Positions 51,349-58,434 of a stretch of 64,000 nucleotides of DNA are shown piece by piece. Origin of the DNA: Gaetbulibacter_A sp043876815 (GTDB lineage: Bacteria > Bacteroidota > Bacteroidia > Flavobacteriales > Flavobacteriaceae); assembly GCF_043876815.1 (NCBI RefSeq), contig NZ_JBAWKA010000006.1:38594-102593 (forward strand), given 5' to 3'. Position 1 is the stretch's first letter. Each line of letters starts with the position of its first letter. Position numbers and translations under genes: made by a program. A model generated the notes under the pieces. The model worked only from the letters and a program-made list of their open reading frames with translations, did not search any database and was not told where the DNA came from.

Positions 51349-53418
51349 TTAAACGGCTCTTATAATAAACTCGTTACTTTCAAAGTGAAAATGTAAAAGT
51401 TTTTGAAGCGATTCTTTTTTGAAAGGTTTTGATAAATAATTATTCATACCACTTTCGATCCCTTTATCGATAGCTTCGGAAGTTACATTTGCAGATAGAC
51501 CGAAAATTATAACGTCTTTATCTAATTTTCGTATTTCACGCGTAGCCTCCCAACCATCCATTGTAGGCATATGGATATCCATAAAAATAAGCTGAGGTCT
51601 ATTCTCTTTAAACTTTTCAATAGCTACAAGACCATTATTGGCTACCTCAGGGATTATACCAAAATCCTCTAAAAACTTTTTAAGCACAATAACATTCAAA
51701 CTATTATCATCTACAATTAATACCTCGAGATCTGAAAATTTTACTGATTTTTGAGATATCGTTTTTGTTCTTTCAAGATTTTCAGCAAGCGGCATAATCA
51801 CGTGAAAAGTGAATGAGGTTCCTTTGTTTACTTCGCTCTTAACAGAAATATTACCACCCATCATATTGGCATAGGTTTTACATATGTAAAGGCCTAAACC
51901 ACTTCCTTGATACTCTTTTTTTATGCTATTCTCAATTTGTGTAAATCGTTCAAAAATATCATGAAGTTTATCCTGAGGGATACCAATGCCTGTATCTTTG
52001 ATCGTAATTGAAAGATTTAACTCGTTATTAATGGTTTTAGTTTCATTATAAATTAAAGTAACGCCACCAATACTTGTGAATTTAAGGGCATTCTTAAGGA
52101 GGTTGTTAATGATTTGCTGCAGTTTTGTCTCATCGCCTAGAACGAAATTATGGGACTCCTTAGGAAATTTCCCTTTAAGATAAAGGTCTTTTTTCAAGAA
52201 TATGAATTGATTTACATCTATTAACTCTTTGATTTTTTCACAAGGGTTAAAATGTGTTTTATGTAACTCTAATTTTCCTGATTCAATTTTTTCAATGTCT
52301 AAAATATCATTAACAATACTCAATAAGTTCGTTGATGATTTTTCCATCAATTTCAAATAATTTCTATTTGTTTTACTAAGTTGACTACTTTTTATTAATT
52401 CGATAAAACCCAAAATAGCATGAAGTGGTGTTCTGATCTCATGGCTCATATTTGATAAAAAGTCTGTTTTGGCCTGAGATGCTTTTTGAGCACGGTCCCG
52501 TTCCATATTAAGGATTTTATTCGTATCCATGAGTTTCGAATAAGCATTAAAGGCTAGTCGGGTTCCCCTTCTTGCTTGCATATAAAAATAAAACAACCCT
52601 GTAATTAAAAGTGAAAGAACGATTCCAAAAATAAATGCGGTATCAATAATATCACGTCCCTCAGCAAGCATCAAATTTTCAGAAGGGTATACTTTTAAAT
52701 GCCATTTTTGGTGGTCTAACATATCTACTTCAATGTAAGAATCATCAAAAATAGTTTTATCCCCTTCAAGTTTTATGTCTTTATTTACGCTGTAAAAAAG
52801 AGTGCCTTCATGATCATATAATTCAACAGAATACTGATTCTTTTGGTAATCTACCAAGCGATCAAACGCTAGTGTAAAATCCATACCTGCGGATATCGTG
52901 CCCTGGAAATCATTGCTGAAGTATACGGGAACATCTACCAAAAAGGAATATCCTTTTTGAGTAAGTTTGGCCCAAGGGGTGATATTAGTTCTTCCCATTG
53001 AACTATGATGTAACCACTCGTCACGGCGATATTCAATTTTTGAGATATCCAGATTTATAGCAGCTTCATTCCCAAAATACGGCACTATTTTTCTTATCAC
53101 CATAGAGCTGTCGATCCATTCAATAAACTTGAAGGAGCTGCTCTGCTCAAGCAACAAATTGGCATCATATTCCCAATTTGAAAAATAAGAACCCTCAGTA
53201 TACTCTAAGCGCTTTTTTAAATTTTCAAGTTTTGAAACCTCAGTAATAAATTGGCCATGAAATTCCTTAGACAACAATTTTCCGGTATCATGAACTTGCT
53301 CGTCTATGACATCATGATGTTTATTTAAAGCAATTATATAGATAAGTGAAATGATGGTTGTAAGAACTACAAAAACCATCAATGGTATACTAATATCTAA
53401 AAACTTTTTTTTGGCCAT
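51349..53418 (-). CDS. Membrane hybrid histidine kinase with receiver domain
   Basis: A 689-residue sensor kinase. A membrane helix (about 10-30) and a second one (about 258-278) flank an extracytoplasmic sensor (about 35-255) resembling CHASE/Cache folds (FKFIEWIDSSMVIRKIVPYFGNEAAINLDIS, DFQGTISAGMDFTLAFDRLV). The kinase core has His326 (SHEIRTPLHAILGF), NNLLKNALKFT, DTGIGIPQDKLHDIFERF and GSGLGLYICK. The C-terminal receiver has Asp614 (QLIFMDIHMPTMDGWEATREI). There is no DNA-binding domain, so an Hpt or separate regulator must lie elsewhere. No linked partner gene is visible. Confidence 0.95.
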   Translation of the reverse strand: MAKKKFLDISIPLMVFVVLTTIISLIYIIALNKHHDVIDEQVHDTGKLLSKEFHGQFITEVSKLENLKKRLEYTEGSYFSNWEYDANLLLEQSSSFKFIEWIDSSMVIRKIVPYFGNEAAINLDISKIEYRRDEWLHHSSMGRTNITPWAKLTQKGYSFLVDVPVYFSNDFQGTISAGMDFTLAFDRLVDYQKNQYSVELYDHEGTLFYSVNKDIKLEGDKTIFDDSYIEVDMLDHQKWHLKVYPSENLMLAEGRDIIDTAFIFGIVLSLLITGLFYFYMQARRGTRLAFNAYSKLMDTNKILNMERDRAQKASQAKTDFLSNMSHEIRTPLHAILGFIELIKSSQLSKTNRNYLKLMEKSSTNLLSIVNDILDIEKIESGKLELHKTHFNPCEKIKELIDVNQFIFLKKDLYLKGKFPKESHNFVLGDETKLQQIINNLLKNALKFTSIGGVTLIYNETKTINNELNLSITIKDTGIGIPQDKLHDIFERFTQIENSIKKEYQGSGLGLYICKTYANMMGGNISVKSEVNKGTSFTFHVIMPLAENLERTKTISQKSVKFSDLEVLIVDDNSLNVIVLKKFLEDFGIIPEVANNGLVAIEKFKENRPQLIFMDIHMPTMDGWEATREIRKLDKDVIIFGLSANVTSEAIDKGIESGMNNYLSKPFKKESLQKLLHFHFESNEFIIRAV

Positions 53419-53697
53419 GGTAACTCAGGGATCGTCATTTTAAATCACGCCTAAAGTAGTCTTTTTATTATAAACACACAACAAAAAATGCATTACATCG
53501 ATAAAAATTAACACTTTATCTATATTATTGAATTTGTATAGATTTACTAGTTCGTTGTAAATCAACTCTTTATTAAATTAAATAGTAGCACTTTATACCT
53601 TTATCTTTTTGTCGAAAAGTTTTGTTCCGATGTTTTTTACCTATGGATTATGGTGTTGGAATTGGAAGATTTATATTAATTGATAGAAATTTAGACC
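53419..53697. other. Intergenic gap between the hybrid kinase and the lysS terminator
   Basis: AT-rich sequence without a credible coding frame. It should contain the promoter of the hybrid kinase on the minus strand, but no exact TAnnTTTG box was found there. Confidence 0.4.
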
Positions 53698-53735
53698 AAA
53701 AAAATCCGGGCTAAATCAATAAATGTTAGCCCGGA
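53698..53735 (-). terminator. Rho-independent terminator of lysS
   Basis: TCCGGGCTAA (53705-53714) pairs perfectly with TTAGCCCGGA (53726-53735). On the minus strand the stem is followed by seven T (53704 down to 53698). It lies 30 bases after the lysS stop. Confidence 0.93.
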
Positions 53736-53765
53736 AATATAAAATTCACATTAAAAGATTCGTTT

Positions 53766-55460
53766 TTAAATCTTGCTCACAATTAAGCCATCCGATGTTT
53801 TTTCAACTTTAGCCACCTTGTTTTTTGTAAGATCTTTTATGGCTTTGTCCCATTTTTTGTTGCTCAAACCACTTTGCGATTTTAGGTCGTTTAAGGTTAT
53901 GTTTTCAGACTTATTCAATAATTCCAAAACAGCTTTGGCATCTTCACTTATCGCTAAAGGTTTTTTCTCAGGCTTCATTTGTGGGAAGAACAGTACTTCT
54001 TGGATGGATTGATTATTGGTTAAGAACATGACCAAACGGTCCATACCAATACCCATACCAGATGTAGGAGGCATACCGTATTCCAACGCTCTTAAAAAAT
54101 CAAAATCAATAAATTCGGTAGCTTCGTCATCCCCTTTGGCAGCCAATTTTAATTGATGCTCAAAACGTTCTCTTTGATCGATTGGGTCATTGAGTTCCGA
54201 ATAGGCATTCGCAATCTCCTTACCACAAACCATCAGTTCAAAACGCTCGGTCAATTCAGGATTTTCGCGATGTTCCTTGCATAATGGGCTCATCTCTTTT
54301 GGATAGTCCGTTATAAATGTTGGCTGAATGTAATTGCCTTCACATTTTTCACCAAAAATTTCGTCGATCAACTTACCTTTACCCATGGTGTCATCAACCT
54401 CGATTCCCATGTTTACAGAAGCTTGACGTATCTCGGATTCCGTTTTCCCGGTAATATCAAAACCGGTAAATTCTTTAATAGCCTCCGCCATGGTAACGCG
54501 CGGATAAGGTGCTTTAAAGTCTATTTCGTGTTTGCCAAAAGTGGCCTTGGTAGTACCGTTTACTGCTAAAGCACAATGCTCTAAAAGGCGCTCACAAAAA
54601 TCCATCATCCAGTTGTAATCTTTATAGGCTACATAAATTTCCATAGCCGTAAACTCTGGATTGTGTGTGCGGTCCATACCTTCATTTCTAAAGTTTTTAG
54701 AAAATTCATACACCCCATCAAATCCACCAACGATCAAACGCTTTAAATACAATTCGTTCGCAATACGCATGTACAAAGGAATGTCTAGAGCGTTATGATG
54801 GGTTACAAACGGACGCGCCGCTGCACCACCCGGAATGGGTTGCAGTACAGGTGTCTCTACTTCAAAATACCCCGCATCGTTAAAAAACTTACGCATGGCA
54901 TTAAATAATTTGGTACGCTTTTCAAATACCTCTTTCACATGAGGGTTAACCACCAAATCGGCATAACGCTGTCTGTATCGTAACTCAGGATCATCAAATT
55001 TATCATGTATATTACCTTCGGCGTCAAGTTTTGGCAGCGGTAAAGGCCTTAAAGCCTTGCTTAACAAGGTGAAGTTTTTAACCATCACGGTTTTTTCACC
55101 CACTTTTGTTTTAAAAAGGGTGCCTTCAATGCCAATAAAATCGCCAATATCAAGTAATTTTTTATACACCGTATTATATGGTGTCTTATCATCACCCGGG
55201 CATATTTCATCACGGTTAAAGTATAATTGGATGCGTCCCTCAGCATCCTGTAATTCAGCAAAACTCGCATTACCTTGAATCCGTCTCGACATCAAACGTC
55301 CGGCTATCACCACTGTTTCGCCCTCTACAAAATGATCCTTGATCGATTTCGAACTGTTCTTTACCTCAAATAAATCGGCCGGATAAGGATTAATACCTAG
55401 TTCCCGGATTTTTCCTAATTTTTCTCGTCTTACAAGTTCTTGTTCTGATAATTGCGACAT
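53766..55460 (-). CDS. lysS: Lysine--tRNA ligase (class II) with C-terminal extension
   Basis: A 564-residue class II LysRS. The N-terminal OB fold binds the anticodon (VVIAGRLMSRRIQGNASFAELQDAEGRIQLYFNRDE); motif 2 is FRNEGMDRTHNPEFTAMEIYVAY and motif 3 is PPTSGMGIGMDRLVMFLTN. The usual bacterial enzyme ends soon after motif 3 (about 500 residues). Here about 65 more residues follow (SEDAKAVLELLNKSENITLNDLKSQSGLSNKKWDKAIKDLTKNKVAKVEK), predicted as a small winged-helix-like domain. A -7 box (55489-55496) is 28 bases upstream of the start. Confidence 0.98.
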   Translation of the reverse strand: MSQLSEQELVRREKLGKIRELGINPYPADLFEVKNSSKSIKDHFVEGETVVIAGRLMSRRIQGNASFAELQDAEGRIQLYFNRDEICPGDDKTPYNTVYKKLLDIGDFIGIEGTLFKTKVGEKTVMVKNFTLLSKALRPLPLPKLDAEGNIHDKFDDPELRYRQRYADLVVNPHVKEVFEKRTKLFNAMRKFFNDAGYFEVETPVLQPIPGGAAARPFVTHHNALDIPLYMRIANELYLKRLIVGGFDGVYEFSKNFRNEGMDRTHNPEFTAMEIYVAYKDYNWMMDFCERLLEHCALAVNGTTKATFGKHEIDFKAPYPRVTMAEAIKEFTGFDITGKTESEIRQASVNMGIEVDDTMGKGKLIDEIFGEKCEGNYIQPTFITDYPKEMSPLCKEHRENPELTERFELMVCGKEIANAYSELNDPIDQRERFEHQLKLAAKGDDEATEFIDFDFLRALEYGMPPTSGMGIGMDRLVMFLTNNQSIQEVLFFPQMKPEKKPLAISEDAKAVLELLNKSENITLNDLKSQSGLSNKKWDKAIKDLTKNKVAKVEKTSDGLIVSKI

Positions 55461-55488
55461 CTCAAATGCTATCTAAAAATTAATGCGG

Positions 55489-55496
55489 CAAAGATA
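55489..55496 (-). promoter_or_regulatory. -7 promoter box for lysS
   Basis: Minus strand reads TATCTTTG, an exact TAnnTTTG match, 28 bases before the lysS start. No -33 element with normal spacing was found. Confidence 0.5.
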
Positions 55497-55540
55497 ATCA
55501 ATTGTAGGCGGTTTTAACATTTTCCAATTCCAAAATTTTT

Positions 55541-55623
55541 TGGGCGTTACCCTGCGGGTCGGGCTATACGCTTCAAGTCCTCGCGACAAGCGCTGCGGGC
55601 TTTCCTCTACTATCCCTAACGCG
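55541..55623. repeat. GC-rich dispersed repeat, copy 1
   Basis: An 83-bp element far richer in G+C than its surroundings, highly similar in the same orientation to 63853-63937: shared blocks include GGGTCGGGCTAT, CAAGTCCTCGC and TATCCCTAACGCG. Its ends GCGTTA (55544-55549) and TAACGC (55617-55622) are inverted repeats, and an inner ACCC-TGC-GGGT forms a small hairpin. It lies in the divergent gap between lysS and the Pmp3-like gene. Confidence 0.85.
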
Positions 55624-55740
55624 TCACCCTGCTATAAAAAAACCAATGTAGCAATTCAATAATAATCCCGATATTTATCCTGTAACAAATCCATAAAAAT
55701 CACGTCGTATAAGCACATCAATCATAAATCTAACTATCAC

Positions 55741-55899
55741 ATGAGTTTCTGGCGCGTCTTATTGTCTATAATTTGTCCACCTTTAGCCGTAATCGATAAA
55801 GGTTGTGGCTCTATTTTTATTGTCTTTTTACTATGGCTTTGCGGTTGGGTTCCCGGTGTTATTGCCGCTTTAGTTATTCTCAATAATCCTAAAAATTAA
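55741..55899 (+). CDS. Pmp3/YqaE (UPF0057) family membrane miniprotein
   Basis: A 52-residue protein: MSFWRVLLSIICPPLAVIDKGCGSIFIVFLLWLCGWVPGVIAALVILNN. It has two membrane helices and the family signature ICPPLAV at the start of the first, followed by a second helix with the WxPGxIAAL pattern, so the match to the Pmp3/YqaE proteolipids is clear. In other organisms these proteins affect membrane potential and salt tolerance, and the same role is likely but not shown here. It ends 28 bases before the lipB ATG. Confidence 0.92.
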   Translation: MSFWRVLLSIICPPLAVIDKGCGSIFIVFLLWLCGWVPGVIAALVILNNPKN

Positions 55900-55913
55900 C
55901 GCTAAAAATGTCG

Positions 55914-55921
55914 TAATTTTG
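55914..55921 (+). promoter_or_regulatory. -7 promoter box directly upstream of lipB
   Basis: TAATTTTG matches TAnnTTTG and ends only 6 bases before the chosen lipB ATG (55928). Transcription would begin at or next to the start codon. Confidence 0.5.
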
Positions 55922-55927
55922 CAGCCT

Positions 55928-56635
55928 ATGAACAAGCGTATCAAACTGCAGGATTTAGGCTTAAAAGATTATAAGGAAACCTGGGACTATCAGGAAGATC
56001 TTTTTAAATCTATTGTCGACACCAAGATTAAAAACCGACGTAGCGATTCTGAAGACGAGACAGAGAATTACTTTTTATTTGTCGAACATCCGCATGTCTA
56101 TACTTTAGGGAAAAGCGGCGATGAGTCGAACCTGCTTCTTAATGAAGAGCAACTCAAAGCTAAAGGCGCTACATATTATAAGATCAATCGGGGCGGAGAT
56201 ATTACCTATCACGGACCGGGACAAATTGTAGGTTATCCCATTTTAGACCTTGAGAACTTTTTCACAGACATTCATAAGTACCTGCGTTTTCTTGAAGAAA
56301 TGATTATTTTAACCCTGGCCGAATATGGTTTAAAAGCCGAGCGAAGTCCCGGTGAAACCGGCGTTTGGTTGGATGTGGGCACCCCGTTTGCGCGCAAAAT
56401 TTGCGCTATGGGGGTACGTGCCAGTCGCTGGGTAACCATGCATGGTTTTGCATTAAATGTGAATGCTGATCTGGGCTTTTTCGATAATATTATTCCCTGT
56501 GGTATTCGCGGCAAAGCAGTAACCTCGCTAAATGTTGAACTGGATGTAGAAACAGTAAATGAGGCCGAAGTAAAACAGAAACTTCTAAAACATTTTAAAG
56601 CCCTTTTCGAGGCTGAATTTATAAATTACAACTAA
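55928..56635 (+). CDS. lipB: Octanoyl-[ACP]:protein N-octanoyltransferase
   Basis: The ATG at 55928 is preferred over an in-frame TTG at 55919 that lies inside the promoter box. The product has 235 residues. HPHVYTLGKSGDESNLL, the substrate loop RGGDITYHGPGQIVGYPILDL, the catalytic Lys157 (FARKICAMGVR) and Cys191 (IIPCGIRGKAVTSLN) are present, so the enzyme should be active. It transfers octanoate from ACP to lipoyl domains. The last 17 bases overlap the convergent hypothetical gene. Confidence 0.97.
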   Translation: MNKRIKLQDLGLKDYKETWDYQEDLFKSIVDTKIKNRRSDSEDETENYFLFVEHPHVYTLGKSGDESNLLLNEEQLKAKGATYYKINRGGDITYHGPGQIVGYPILDLENFFTDIHKYLRFLEEMIILTLAEYGLKAERSPGETGVWLDVGTPFARKICAMGVRASRWVTMHGFALNVNADLGFFDNIIPCGIRGKAVTSLNVELDVETVNEAEVKQKLLKHFKALFEAEFINYN

Positions 56636-56996
56636 AGTTCTCTGGATTCCAGATGACGTTATTGATGTCTTTGTCATAACTATTTATGTACTCAGAAATC
56701 GTTGTGTTCGCACTAACATACTCGCCCATACAATTATAAATGAGCAATACGGAGTTGCAATTCGGACAACAATTATCAATAATAAAATAGGTTTCCCCAT
56801 CGTATTCGGTATACCAAATATAAACTTGCCCGGTTTCGTAAAGCCCCGTTTGTTTTAATTCCTCTGTTTTCTGTTTTAGCCAGATCAGTTCTTCAACGGG
56901 ATTAGAAACCCCACAAAACAATCGGGGTGATTCTATACTTTCACATAGAATTAAAAACATAAATAATGCGGTTGACAAAAGAGAAGATATTTTCAT
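56619..56996 (-). CDS. Exported Cys-containing hypothetical protein
   Basis: A 125-residue protein with a signal peptide (about 1-19: ISSLLSTALFMFLILCESIES). The mature part contains an LKQKTEELKQTGLYETGQVYIWYTEYDGETYFIIDNCCPNCNSVLLIYNCMGEYV segment. Its CCPNC cluster plus a Cys in YNC and one near the end (FSCNL) could form disulfides or bind metal. I do not recognise the family. The 3' end overlaps lipB on the opposite strand by 17 bases. It lies 50 bases downstream of the nucleoid-associated protein gene and may be co-transcribed with it. Confidence 0.65.
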   Translation of the reverse strand: MKISSLLSTALFMFLILCESIESPRLFCGVSNPVEELIWLKQKTEELKQTGLYETGQVYIWYTEYDGETYFIIDNCCPNCNSVLLIYNCMGEYVSANTTISEYINSYDKDINNVIWNPENFSCNL

Positions 56997-57046
56997 AGCA
57001 CGTTATTTTCTTACAAGATACACACCAACTAAAAAGGTTGCGTCCT

Positions 57047-58096
57047 TTAATTTTCCGCATTAAAAAACACTTTGTAGTAATGCATTTTTTTCTCTTCATC
57101 ATACCCACGTTCCAAGTACTCCTCGGAAGCATCCGGTGCATCAATATCAAGTTTTATCTGGATGTGCGTATCTAACCTGATGTCTGTTTTAAACTTACGT
57201 TTTTCTTTATTAACAACGGCTTCAGCCACGTCAAACTGATTGCGCATTACCAAATTTTGTTCACTTTCGTAACTTTTCTTGTAATCTTCAAACTCACGAA
57301 TATGGGCCTCTTCATGAAACAGGTCTTCTTTAAAAGTTTCTACATTTACCACCTCATGTTCTTTAAAAAAATCAATGGTCTTGGCTAAAAAGTTACTGTG
57401 TTCATGGGCGCCATACTGCGATTTGATGATATCGGTAGAGAAATGTTTACACAGCTCCAAATATTGTTGGGTATGATTGTTGGCATCATCGGCATATTTA
57501 ATATTCAAAAAATGATCGGTCCAGTATTGCGCATCATAACTATTATTATCCACACTAAATACCACGGGACCTTCGGTATCACTTTGGTTTAATATTAAAC
57601 AACCCTTATCTAGTTTTCTGGAGCTAATTCCCTTTTGAACCAGAATGTCATAGCTATTGTTTTCTAAAAAGGTTTGAAAAAAGTTAACCTTCGTTTCAAT
57701 TTTAAAGACTCCTAGAGCTTGTGTTTCAAAATCGTTGAATCCAATACCATCAAACAATACAACCAAAACATCACCGGTTTTTATCTGGGCCGAATTTGAT
57801 TGCTCAAACAAATGCATCACCATGTGCTTTGAGGCCTCGATAAAGGCCTTCTCATCCATGAACACCTGTTTGGAGTAACTATTGATTTCATTTAAACTTA
57901 TATCGGCGTGATGATTAAAACGATGACTTTGTACCAGATTACCAAAAGGTTTTAATAGGAAGGAAAGCATCAGATCATAGCTGGCTTCATCAAAATCTAC
58001 AGGTTGCTCAGAAAAGGCGTTTCGGGTACTGTTAAATTTGTTACCCACTTTGTGGATGATACATTTTGAAATGGCAGCGTTTTTTCTTGAGATCAT
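57047..58096 (-). CDS. Nucleoid-associated protein, NdpA/YejK (NA37) family
   Basis: A 349-residue cytoplasmic protein of the NA37 family. The start RKNAAISKCIIHKVGNKFN, the central KTGDVLVVLFDGIGFNDFETQALGVFKIETKVNFFQTFL and the late FKTDIRLDTHIQIKLD fit the family, whose E. coli member binds the nucleoid. DNA binding is established for YejK only; for this protein it is inferred. Length is normal. No clear promoter box is seen. Confidence 0.88.
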   Translation of the reverse strand: MISRKNAAISKCIIHKVGNKFNSTRNAFSEQPVDFDEASYDLMLSFLLKPFGNLVQSHRFNHHADISLNEINSYSKQVFMDEKAFIEASKHMVMHLFEQSNSAQIKTGDVLVVLFDGIGFNDFETQALGVFKIETKVNFFQTFLENNSYDILVQKGISSRKLDKGCLILNQSDTEGPVVFSVDNNSYDAQYWTDHFLNIKYADDANNHTQQYLELCKHFSTDIIKSQYGAHEHSNFLAKTIDFFKEHEVVNVETFKEDLFHEEAHIREFEDYKKSYESEQNLVMRNQFDVAEAVVNKEKRKFKTDIRLDTHIQIKLDIDAPDASEEYLERGYDEEKKMHYYKVFFNAEN

Positions 58097-58434
58097 AAGA
58101 TTTTTTGTTTGAATTGCAATACTATTAAATCTCCTGAAATATTAGATTAAAAAATTTGAAAAAGCTGATAAAAATCAAGCGAGGAATATCCGCTAAAAAA
58201 AGAACGCCAAAGACTAATCTTTGACGTTCCCACTTAAGATTCGAGGACTTGCGACTTGGTTATCGTAAAAAATGGTAACCTAAGGCCTTATTAAAAACCA
58301 TTCAGTTCCATAATTAATGTGTATCTAAAAAAAATCTGCTCTTGAGAGAGGGTGTCAAATAGTAATTAATAGCTGTTGTAAAGATAAAAATTACTTTTTA
58401 TCGACAAAAGGCGTTTTAATAAAATTAACAAACA
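58097..58434. other. 338-base gap containing a terminator and no clear gene
   Basis: The terminator at 58195-58229 divides it. The part 58230-58434, downstream of the lipoprotein stop on the minus strand, is 205 bases without coding potential; it contains a GGTTA/TAACC hairpin (58260-58282 region). It may be a long 3' UTR or a small RNA. The part before 58195 should hold the promoter of the nucleoid-associated protein, but no exact -7 box was found. Confidence 0.4.
58195..58229 (-). terminator. Rho-independent terminator downstream of the 807-residue lipoprotein gene
   Basis: Arms 58202-58213 and 58218-58229 pair over 11 of 12 positions around a CTAA loop. On the minus strand the stem is followed by seven T. 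It lies about 205 bases after the lipoprotein stop. Confidence 0.88.

Noticed and set aside
58235..58290. tRNA-like phrase near 58240-58275
   Set aside because: A loop resembling the T arm is present but acceptor, D and anticodon stems cannot be drawn.
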